Assembly: GCA_027334165.1 (NCBI GenBank)
Contig: DAHWXM010000007.1
Coordinates: 1-42,488, forward strand
DNA: 42,488 bases
Source of the DNA: Microcaldota archaeon
GTDB lineage: Archaea; Micrarchaeota; Micrarchaeia; Micrarchaeales; CABMGC01
Direction: 5' to 3'
Shown: in pieces, positions 19,601 through 27,742 of the stretch
Layout: each line of letters opens with the position of its first letter
How positions within the stretch are numbered: position 1 is the first letter of the stretch
Notes under the pieces: generated by a model
Told to the model about the DNA's origin: nothing
Database searches by the model: none
Seen by the model: only the letters and a program-made list of their open reading frames with translations
Position numbers and translations under genes: made by a program

Positions 19601-20063
19601 GGTGTTCATGAGCACGTTCAACGAGGTGAACAAGAACTTCCTCAGACTGTACAATTACCTGTTTACTGGAAAGGCAGGCATAGAACTTGAAAACATGAAG
19701 GATCCGTTCAGCGGTGGCGTGGACATCAAGGTGACTGAGGATGGGGTTAACAAAGTCTTTAGGTCTATGTCCGGAGGGCAGAAGTCGCTGATACTCCTGA
19801 TGATGCTATTCGCGATACACCTGTGCAAGCCCTCTCTGCTGTACGTGTTCGACGAGGTTGACTCTGCGTTAGATAAGGAAAATTCCGCAAAGCTTTCAAA
19901 GTTGATAAAGGAGATGAGTAAGCAAGCGCAGTTCTTTGTGGTAAGCCACAACGACTCGTTAATAGTAAATGCCGACACGGCTATAGGGGTTACCAAGTCG
20001 GGCGGAGAATCGAAAGTTGTTGGAATAGAGGTATCTAAGATAATCAAGTCTACTGTAAAATAG
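16656..20063 (+). CDS. smc: chromosome segregation ATPase SMC
   Basis: [41 protein letters not shown]; coiled coils with central hinge; C-terminal [19 protein letters not shown] and FDEVDSALD. Confidence 0.95.
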   Translation: [1135 protein letters not shown]

Positions 20064-20070
20064 TGGGTTG

Positions 20071-21102
20071 ATGCAAAACAAAACAGAAAAAATGGCGGCC
20101 AGACAGAAAAAAGGCGGCAGCAGGCTTATCTGGATATTGTACACTGTTCTGGCGGTGCTGGTCATCGCTTACGCTATACGCAATTCGCCGATAATAGGCG
20201 CAGCTGCGCTAATAGCCATAGTTGCGGTGCTCATTGCGGAGTTTAAGTACAGTGTCAGGTCCGAAGGGATGAAGAAGAGCATAATAGACATACTGGTGGC
20301 GCTCGGGGCAGTAGCCGCGCTCTGGATAGTGCTCATGGTGGTGCTTGACACAGGGGCGCCGATAGACGTCGTATCTAGCTGCAGCATGCTTCCTGTGCTA
20401 CAGCGTGGAGATCTCGTAGCACTGCACGGCATCGGTAACGTATCACAATTTGTCTCAAGCAACCATATACCAGTCGTGAATGTGAGTGCGACAGAAATGT
20501 CAAAATTCCTTGCAAATATAGAAAACGAATTCGTGTCTTTCTATGCATACAATCCTTCAAATATGTCGGAGATATCGACCACGGTGATAGGAAACAGCAC
20601 ATACAAGGTTGGCTTGTACAACAACAAGTGCCTGGACACGTACTCGTATCTCGGGGAGTATTACAATTACTATAAGTGCCGCGTTATCCAAAACTCCCAG
20701 GCAGGCAACCTGATAACATACCGGTATGGTGTGGGCAGGATCGACATACGCAGCCAACAGTACGGGGTCGTATACACTTCGGCAATAACAATAGCCAACA
20801 CCACAATTGTTGAGAACTACTCGAATCCCATAATAGTGTATAGGACTACGGCCAACGACTCGTTCACCGGAGACATAATACATAGAATTTACGCTGTGAT
20901 GCGCTCTGGGGAAAATTACTATTTCCTGACGAAAGGGGACAATAATCCGGGACTCGATATCCAGTTTGTAAATTATCCTGCTACACAGAACGGAGTGGTG
21001 GGCTATTATGTTGGCGGGATACCTGTGCTGGGTTACCTGAAGCTTATAATAAGTGGTGAACTCCAGGGACAGGCACAGTGCGGACAGGTAATAGTGCACT
21101 GA
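20071..21102 (+). CDS. signal peptidase I (archaeal/ER type) with large insertion
   Basis: SCSMLPVLQRGDLV catalytic Ser box, DIIHRI box with His, FLTKGDNNPGLD box. ORF track starts at 20068; 20071 is the second Met. Confidence 0.75.
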   Translation: MQNKTEKMAARQKKGGSRLIWILYTVLAVLVIAYAIRNSPIIGAAALIAIVAVLIAEFKYSVRSEGMKKSIIDILVALGAVAALWIVLMVVLDTGAPIDVVSSCSMLPVLQRGDLVALHGIGNVSQFVSSNHIPVVNVSATEMSKFLANIENEFVSFYAYNPSNMSEISTTVIGNSTYKVGLYNNKCLDTYSYLGEYYNYYKCRVIQNSQAGNLITYRYGVGRIDIRSQQYGVVYTSAITIANTTIVENYSNPIIVYRTTANDSFTGDIIHRIYAVMRSGENYYFLTKGDNNPGLDIQFVNYPATQNGVVGYYVGGIPVLGYLKLIISGELQGQAQCGQVIVH

Positions 21103-21133
21103 GGCCGGTTTGCGTGCCGGGAGGGGTTTTGGT

Positions 21134-21397
21134 TCACAGATTTACGCGCTGGAGAGTTATGGCGCAGTTCGGGCAGTCCCAGACCATGTCACCGCTCGCA
21201 ACGCCGCAGGAATAACAATAGTATTGACCGCAGCCATCGCAATAAAGGGCTGGTTGACCCTTCAGCGGCGTGGCACAGGATGCACACTTGTATGTCGAAT
21301 ACGATTGATCTTCTTCGGCTTCTTGTTCCTCATCCTTCTTTGGTTCTGTGGTCTTATCTCTGAATTTATTGCGTATCCTATCAAACACGTGGATCAC
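21134..21397 (-). CDS. small double zinc-ribbon protein
   Basis: YKCASCATPLKGQPALYCDGCGQYYCYSCGVASGDMVWDCPNCA with paired CxxC motifs. Confidence 0.6.
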   Translation of the reverse strand: MIHVFDRIRNKFRDKTTEPKKDEEQEAEEDQSYSTYKCASCATPLKGQPALYCDGCGQYYCYSCGVASGDMVWDCPNCAITLQRVNL

Positions 21398-21472
21398 CGT
21401 TTGCCGTAAGCACGATAGAGGTATGGCCCGCGGAACGCGGACTTTGCCAACGTGAGCCTAAAATCAGGAAGC

Positions 21473-21910
21473 TTAGCTGCTCCTGTCGGCATAGAAGCGC
21501 TTGTGCTTCTTTGGCTTGAGCACAGAAACAATGTAGTCGAATGCGGCGTCAGGATCGCTGCTCTTGCCACAGGTGTAGATATCGAGAGTGGCGTACTTAT
21601 ATTCGTTCCATGTGTGTAGCGCTATATGACTCTCGGTGACTAAGGCGATTACAGACACGCCGCCCTTCTTGCCGCCGAAGCCCCATGCCTTGTGTTCTAC
21701 GAGCGTCATCTTTGCAATGTTTACGGCTTTTAGGACAGTCTGCCTAAGCAGTTCTTTGTCGGTAGCTATCTTTGGATCTAGATCGTAAAGGTTGCCGAAG
21801 ATGTGCATGCCTATGATTCGCTCTTCGGTCTTTGTCGCATTAAAAGGAGCAGGCCGTGTTGCGCAGCTCATCTGCTGGACTATACTATTTTGTTTGGAAA
21901 GAGTTCCCAT
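21473..21910 (-). CDS. S-adenosylmethionine decarboxylase proenzyme-like (possibly arginine decarboxylase)
   Basis: [25 protein letters not shown] matches the self-cleavage/pyruvoyl motif ESHxxxHTWPE...DxxTCG. Confidence 0.85.
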   Translation of the reverse strand: MGTLSKQNSIVQQMSCATRPAPFNATKTEERIIGMHIFGNLYDLDPKIATDKELLRQTVLKAVNIAKMTLVEHKAWGFGGKKGGVSVIALVTESHIALHTWNEYKYATLDIYTCGKSSDPDAAFDYIVSVLKPKKHKRFYADRSS

Positions 21911-22080
21911 TTCCTAGTCGCGCCATCGTTGGTTTACTGAAAACCATCAACTTCAAATTATGATGCGAACAATTAGTATTTAAATATATGTTTTGAAATC
22001 TTATAAAATAATATCTGATTGTCTGCGCGTGTGTTTGCTTGCGTGGATCTTGCGTTTTTTCAGACGTCAACGGTGTGTAT

Positions 22081-22344
22081 ATGCTTTCGGAAATAGCGAG
22101 AAATATAATAGCAGAAGGTTCGATAAAGAAGAGAGTGACCAGGAGTGGGATGCTGCAGCAGATGACATTCAGGGTGAGGAAAGTGATTGCTGGGGACGTG
22201 CAGTATGTTGAGCTGTTCTGCGACAGGACGATAGACATGTCGGAGCTCGTGAGACTCGCCAACGAAACCGGATTGCCAGTGGAGGCGCAAAACGGCAAAG
22301 CGTTCCCCAACGGCACGTCAGCCATAGATTTCCAGATGGACTGA
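22081..22344 (+). CDS. conserved hypothetical small protein
   Basis: ORF MLSEIARNIIAEGSIKKRVTRSGMLQQMTFRVRKVIAGDVQYVELFCDRTIDMSELVRLANETGLPVEAQNGKAFP; coding-like composition. Confidence 0.5.
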   Translation: MLSEIARNIIAEGSIKKRVTRSGMLQQMTFRVRKVIAGDVQYVELFCDRTIDMSELVRLANETGLPVEAQNGKAFPNGTSAIDFQMD

Positions 22345-22518
22345 TCAGTGCGTGCGTTTCTCCGCCGCACCAGCCTTCTGGCCGCGGTGTGGGGTGTGAT
22401 GGGGACACGTGCCGGTATCGGCAGAGTAATGCTCATCGCACAGCATCATGCCGCACACTTTGCATGTATGGTTAGCAACCTTTCCGCACACATGGCACAG
22501 ACCGTGCAATTCTGACAT
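22345..22518 (-). CDS. small zinc-finger protein (57 aa)
   Basis: Not in the ORF track. Manual translation MSELHGLCHVCGKVANHTCKMCGMMLCDEHYSADTGTCPHHTPHRGQKAGAAEKRTH with CxxC...CxxC...C..H zinc-binding pattern. Confidence 0.7.
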   Translation of the reverse strand: MSELHGLCHVCGKVANHTCKVCGMMLCDEHYSADTGTCPHHTPHRGQKAGAAEKRTH

Positions 22519-22540
22519 GAGATGCTATGTTTGCGCAGGT

Positions 22541-23461
22541 TTAAAAATTCAGCAGATTTCCAAGCAGCTCTTTTGCCTTGGCAAGGGACAGCGGGCGCGA
22601 TCCCTTGGACTTTGCATAGTGGCACTGGTAGCGAACGTAGCTCTCATTGACGTTCGTGTTCGGATCTATTTCCTTGCACCGTTGTATGTACGCCATTATC
22701 ATCTTGACTGCGTCTTCCTCCCCCATTCCCTTTACGTTTATTAGGTATGGAGCCAGGATGAGATTTACTGTTCTGTGCCTGACATCGGGGATAGGGTGCT
22801 CCAGCAATAGTGCTATCCACGAGTGCCTGCCTTCGTCGCTCACGTGTCTGGCGGGACGCTCGGGGAGCGTTACTTTCTTCGCATATTCTACAACTTCTCG
22901 TGGTAGATCCTTGAGTGGTATTGGCAGCGTCTTCATAATCTCCCTGATCATAGATGCACGCACTACGCCTATTGCCTTGTACTTGTCAAGATAAACGAAC
23001 CCCCCGTCCAGTTCCTGATGCACCAGGGCAAATTCCGTGGATGAGGGCTTATTTGACAGGAAGTCAGCAAACGGCACTCCGAACTCTTGTCCGGGACGAA
23101 GGTCTATACCAAGCTCCTTCGCTATTTCTGCGGAGTTTCTGTCATTGTCTTCTCCAAGCGCTTCCGTGCTGCGTCTTGATTCTGCATCGGCGTATTTTTG
23201 GAGCGCTTCCCTATTCTTAAGCGCACTGACAAGCATCCTGGAGTAGAGGTAACTTACCACGTGCTCTATCTTCACTGAGCGCATGTTGGTTTTTCGATAG
23301 GCGAGCGCGCGGCGTGACAGCGCCTCTTCAAGGCGAATGCGGCCTCGCTCGAGCATTTCCATGGAAAATCCAGGATTTATGCTTGCCACAACGGCACGTG
23401 CGGCCGAGGAGAACGGATATTTGTACGCCATGTCAACGTCTTCGTCACTCGGTTCTGCCAT
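22541..23461 (-). CDS. DNA primase large subunit (PriL)-like
   Basis: N-terminal AYKYPFSSAARAVV; C-terminal RHRTVNLILAPYLINVKGMGEEDAVKMIMAYIQRC...YVRYQCHYAKSKGSRPLS. Confidence 0.6.
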   Translation of the reverse strand: MAEPSDEDVDMAYKYPFSSAARAVVASINPGFSMEMLERGRIRLEEALSRRALAYRKTNMRSVKIEHVVSYLYSRMLVSALKNREALQKYADAESRRSTEALGEDNDRNSAEIAKELGIDLRPGQEFGVPFADFLSNKPSSTEFALVHQELDGGFVYLDKYKAIGVVRASMIREIMKTLPIPLKDLPREVVEYAKKVTLPERPARHVSDEGRHSWIALLLEHPIPDVRHRTVNLILAPYLINVKGMGEEDAVKMIMAYIQRCKEIDPNTNVNESYVRYQCHYAKSKGSRPLSLAKAKELLGNLLNF

Positions 23462-23579
23462 GGTTATCTTGCTCGTGTAGGGTTTTTATCTATGCTTGCG
23501 AGTTTGTGGTAATAGCACAATAAACGGACGGGGGAGAGCGGCTTATAGACCTTTATTGACCTTTCATACAGGTGCTGGA

Positions 23580-24923
23580 ATGGTGTGGTTCGATAGGATA
23601 AGGGAGGCAGATCCGGAGCTGTTTGGAATGCTTGTTGAAGAGCTCAAGAGGCAGAGAGAGGGCCTGGAGATGATACCTTCGGAAAACTTCACTAGCATGG
23701 CGGTGATGCAGGCTGTTGGTTCCGTATTGACGAACAAATACTCCGAAGGTTACTCCGGGAAGAGGTACTACGGGGGGAATCAGTTCATAGATAAGATCGA
23801 AAGGCTGGCAATAGCACGGGCCAAAGCCCTTTTCGTAGTTCCGCATGCCAACGTACAACCATACTCCGGTTCTCCTGCTAATTTTGCCGTGTACATGGCG
23901 CTGTGCAAACCCGGTGATACCATAATGGGGCAGAACCTCACAGACGGGGGGCACCTTACCCACGGATGGAAAACTAGCGTTACTGGGAAGTTATTCAACA
24001 GCGTGCCTTACCACGTCAGACCCGATGGTTACATAGACATCGATGAGGCGCGTAGACTTGCAAAGGAAAACCGCCCGGTGCTCATATGGGTTGGGTCCAC
24101 GGCGTACACGCGTCGGTTTCCTTTTGAGGAATTCGGCGAGATAGCCGACGAAACTGGAGCATACCTTGCTGCGGACATATCACACATATCGGGCCTTGTT
24201 GCTGGAGGCGTACACCAGAGCCCGGCAAAGTTTGTACACATAATAACCACCACAACACACAAGACCCTTAGGGGCCCGAGAGGTGCAATGATAATGGTCA
24301 CAGAAAAGGGACTCGAAAAAGACCCCGGATTGGACGATAAGATAGATAAGGCGGTGTTTCCTGGATTGCAAGGGGGGCCGCATGACCATGTTACTGCGGG
24401 TATCGCTGCCGCGCTGCTGGAAGCGTCGAAACCCGAATTTTCAGAGTACGCGAAGCAGATAGTGAGGAATGCGAGAGCGCTGGCCTCCTCGCTTGATTCA
24501 AATGGGATACGGCTCGTTACCGGGGGCACCGACAACCACATGGTGCTCATAGATCTGACGCCGATGGGCAGAGGCACAGGGATATTTGTACAGGAGGCAT
24601 TGGATTACGTTGGTATAACCACAAACAAGAACACCATACCGAATGATCCGTCTTCTGCATTCTACCCTAGCGGAATACGGCTCGGAACGCCGGCTCTTAC
24701 CACAAGAGGCATGAAGGAAAAGGAGATGGACATTATAGGAGCAATGATAGCGAGGTCGATTTTCGCGGTGAAGGGATACGAGATGCCTGAGGCAAAAGAG
24801 GATAGGCAAGGGTACATAATGACATTCAGGGAGAGCATTTCTAAGAATGCGGAACTTGCCAAGGTAAGGGAAGAGGTTGCCGCCTTGTGCAGTAGCTTCC
24901 CGCTGTACCCCGAAATAAGGTAG
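23580..24923 (+). CDS. glyA: serine hydroxymethyltransferase
   Basis: LEMIPSENFTS, NKYSEGYSGKRYYGG, TTTTHKTLRGPRGAMI PLP-lysine motif. Confidence 0.95.
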   Translation: MVWFDRIREADPELFGMLVEELKRQREGLEMIPSENFTSMAVMQAVGSVLTNKYSEGYSGKRYYGGNQFIDKIERLAIARAKALFVVPHANVQPYSGSPANFAVYMALCKPGDTIMGQNLTDGGHLTHGWKTSVTGKLFNSVPYHVRPDGYIDIDEARRLAKENRPVLIWVGSTAYTRRFPFEEFGEIADETGAYLAADISHISGLVAGGVHQSPAKFVHIITTTTHKTLRGPRGAMIMVTEKGLEKDPGLDDKIDKAVFPGLQGGPHDHVTAGIAAALLEASKPEFSEYAKQIVRNARALASSLDSNGIRLVTGGTDNHMVLIDLTPMGRGTGIFVQEALDYVGITTNKNTIPNDPSSAFYPSGIRLGTPALTTRGMKEKEMDIIGAMIARSIFAVKGYEMPEAKEDRQGYIMTFRESISKNAELAKVREEVAALCSSFPLYPEIR

Positions 24924-24978
24924 GACGGCTTAAAGAAACCCTTATTAAAATAATCGGGCTAATCTGTATTGCGAATAG

Positions 24979-25051
24979 GCGAGTGTAGTCTAGCCTGGTA
25001 GGACTTTGCCTTGCCAAGGCAAGAACCCGGGTTCAAATCCCGGCACTCGCA
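24979..25051 (+). tRNA. tRNA-Gly(GCC)
   Basis: GCGAGTG...CACTCGC acceptor, TTGCC TTGCCAA GGCAA anticodon arm (anticodon GCC), CGGGTTCAAATCCCG T arm. Confidence 0.95.
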
Positions 25052-25120
25052 CTTCACGATCTCGGCGCGTATGCCCCCGCCATTTTTACGAAATGACGGC
25101 CTTGTTTTACACCGTCATTG

Positions 25121-26014
25121 TCACGCGCAAGAAGAATTTTTGGCAGGTGCTGCGCATTCATTTATCATTTGTTGTGTGGTCACGTACGTGGCATCCTGTT
25201 GGCGCAGCCAGCTCAGTATCTGTGTGAAATTGTCCCACCACACAGTGTTGGAAACAAGAAAACCAGGATGAAACTCTGTGACGAATGGCACGCCTTTGGC
25301 CTGGTCCGTCCTGAAGTAGTTCTCGACGAGATTGCGCCATTGCGCTGGAGTTTTACCGGAACCCTGGCACGCCCGATCGCACAGCACGAACACACTGTGG
25401 TTTTCTATGATCCCCTGGATTGATACAACATAAAAGCCAAGGCTATTTGAATAGTAAGGAATGGCTGATGCTTCTGGGTCAAAGTTTGTGACGAAGCTCG
25501 AATCCCACCCAAAGCCGAGGTCCTTGAGTATCTTGTTTGTGGTGTTGTCCTTGCTGAATCCCTGCGATCTAAAACCTTCTGGGCCTTGGCCCGTGCACCT
25601 TTCGATTGCGGTTTTTGTGCTGTTTATCATTGATTCTTGTGCCGCGAAAGGCATGTTTGTTATTGGGACCAGGGAACCCGTTGGGCTTACGTTGTATCCG
25701 AATGCCGCTATTTCATAGCCGTTATCGTATAGGTTTCTTATTAGGGAGCAGTTCTGTTCCACGACGCCCTCGCTTACAAATATGGTGTACGGCTTTATTC
25801 CGTACGAGGCCATGGTACCGACCACCTTAGCAAGAGCGCTTGAGTTTTGGTACTCTGTGAGTTGGAGATTTACGATGGCGGGTTTGTTATAATCCGCGCA
25901 GTGAAGAATCGCAAGGCACACGATGACCAGCGTGGTTACGAGCAAAACTGCGAGCAACAACAGCTTGATGGCGGGCTTCCCTGAGCCGCGGCGGTGTCTG
26001 TTGAGAACGTGCAT
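25121..26014 (-). CDS. membrane-anchored polysaccharide-deacetylase (NodB-like) domain protein
   Basis: N-terminal TM; GYEIAAFGYN, GPEGFRSQGFS, FVTEFHPGF reminiscent of NodB-fold motifs. Confidence 0.55.
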   Translation of the reverse strand: MHVLNRHRRGSGKPAIKLLLLAVLLVTTLVIVCLAILHCADYNKPAIVNLQLTEYQNSSALAKVVGTMASYGIKPYTIFVSEGVVEQNCSLIRNLYDNGYEIAAFGYNVSPTGSLVPITNMPFAAQESMINSTKTAIERCTGQGPEGFRSQGFSKDNTTNKILKDLGFGWDSSFVTNFDPEASAIPYYSNSLGFYVVSIQGIIENHSVFVLCDRACQGSGKTPAQWRNLVENYFRTDQAKGVPFVTEFHPGFLVSNTVWWDNFTQILSWLRQQDATYVTTQQMINECAAPAKNSSCA

Positions 26015-26154
26015 ACACACAACTAACTGATACCATACTTATATTTGTTTTGGCGGATCATTGCACGACATTCTGGATGGGGGCTTTTACGTGTGGTTTC
26101 CAGAATTATGTGGGAGGATTATGATACTTGATGTGAATTATTTTTGGTTTTCAT

Positions 26155-26732
26155 ATGAACGGATTAAAGTTTGATACAAAAAGGACTGCGCTTGTGGTCA
26201 TAGACCTGCAGAAAGGGATCGCGTCAAGGAACACTGCGCCTTATGATGCAAAGACAGTGATTGCTAATGCGGCGGTGTTAGCCGATGCGTTCCGCAAAAA
26301 TAACATGCCTGTGTTCCTTGTGCACGTTGCGCCGGATGGCCCAGATAGGCTCACACCAGTTTCTGATGAAAAGATAATGACAGGCGGGCAGATGCCGGGC
26401 GACTGGTCCGATTTCGTAGAGGAGCTGAACGCCGGCGGCTCGGATATAATAATCACAAAAAACAGTGGGGAGCATTTTACGGGACTGATCTGGAGCTCAG
26501 GCTCAGAAGGCGCGGAATTGGTACGCTTGTACTTTGCGGTATCGCCACAAATTACGGAGTTGAAAGCACAGCAAGATTTGCCTACGAGTATGGGTTTGAA
26601 CAGGTATTTGCTGAGGATGCCATGACTTCTATGTCAAAAGAAATGCACGATGCTTCAGTGAATTATGCACTGAAAAGGATGGGCAGGGTGCGGAGCACAA
26701 GGGAAATAATGGAAGCGGTGGCTGGTGCCTAG
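26155..26732 (+). CDS. isochorismatase-family hydrolase split across two frames (0 frame to 26463, then -1 frame to TAG at 26730-26732)
   Basis: Frame 0: [12 protein letters not shown]...SDIIITKN. -1 frame from 26463: [89 protein letters not shown]. Confidence 0.8.
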
Positions 26733-26739
26733 TGTTTGG

Positions 26740-27048
26740 CTACCTTATGTTGCAGGATTCCCCGGAGGGCGTATTGCTCGTGACAGTTTGTGATTTTAGT
26801 TCCGGGTGCTTCTCAACAAAATAGGGTATGTATGGGCAGTCTGGACGCACTTTGTAACCTTTCTCCCTTGCAAACTTAAAAGCCTCGGATGCGAGCTTGG
26901 CCGCGAGGCCCTTGCCTCTGGCAAGTTCGGGCACGAACGTGTGATATATGCTCATTATGTTTCCATCGAGAACCTTGTAAAGTAGCTCGGCTTCTCCGTA
27001 CACTGTTCTGGTATAGAACCTGCCTGCGGTGTGCAATATGCCTCCCAC
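26740..27048 (-). CDS. GNAT-family N-acetyltransferase (short)
   Basis: YHTFVPELARGKGLAAKLASEAFKFAREKGYKVRPDCPYIPYFVEKHPE. Confidence 0.75.
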   Translation of the reverse strand: MGGILHTAGRFYTRTVYGEAELLYKVLDGNIMSIYHTFVPELARGKGLAAKLASEAFKFAREKGYKVRPDCPYIPYFVEKHPELKSQTVTSNTPSGESCNIR

Positions 27049-27052
27049 TTAT

Positions 27053-27742
27053 TCATCCTTTGCTTTTCTCCTGTGCTTCTCCTTCGTTGTATATCTCTGC
27101 TGACAGCTTGAGTCGCGAAACGGTGTGAGTCACCAGCTGTCCTTTGCCCTTGAAACTCGCTAGGAATATGCCCACCCCACCAAACAGGGCCGACCTGACG
27201 TTGTCTACAAGCCGTATGTTGTAGTCGAGCGTGGAGTCAAATCCGGCAATGTGCCCCGGATCCACCTCTATCACCCTAGATCCATCCAATTCGTGCGTTA
27301 CAATATCGCCCTCAACGTGGAGAAACAGCTTGCCTGGACCGGTGAACTCCTGCAGCACGAGACCGGCACCACCGAACAGAGCGCTGCCTATCTTTACCGG
27401 GTGCATGGTGAAATCCACCGTGGACTCAGCTGCCAAGAACGCATAATGCTCCGCAACGTACTTCTGTCCCTTCTCTAGGCTTATCTGAAGTATCTTTCCA
27501 GGAAATATGCCACCAACCTGCACATGGCCCGGATTCCCTTCTGCCTTGAACACGGTGAGCATGCCTGTCGCACCTGTTGCTTTCCTCTCGAGCATATTTA
27601 TTATTCCGCCTACCACGCGCGGGGTCATGGATATAGACGCGTCTTTGCTTATCAACTTTCCAGAATCGGTGTATATCGATTCCCCTGGCCCAAGGTCCGC
27701 CTTTAACGACTGCATGTCGTCTCCGATTATTGTGATGTTCAT
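27053..27742 (-). CDS. AIM24/TIGR00266-family protein
   Basis: GESIYTDSGKLISKDASISMTP, FGGAGLVLQEFTGPGKLFLHVEGDIVTHEL, RSALFGGVGIFLASFKGKG. Confidence 0.75.
   Translation of the reverse strand: MNITIIGDDMQSLKADLGPGESIYTDSGKLISKDASISMTPRVVGGIINMLERKATGATGMLTVFKAEGNPGHVQVGGIFPGKILQISLEKGQKYVAEHYAFLAAESTVDFTMHPVKIGSALFGGAGLVLQEFTGPGKLFLHVEGDIVTHELDGSRVIEVDPGHIAGFDSTLDYNIRLVDNVRSALFGGVGIFLASFKGKGQLVTHTVSRLKLSAEIYNEGEAQEKSKG

Noticed and set aside
26440-26500. Possibility that the isochorismatase frame break is also a BHB intron
   Set aside because: The two frames abut with a discrepancy of only one base; there is no inserted segment to excise, so slippage, mutation or sequencing error fits better.
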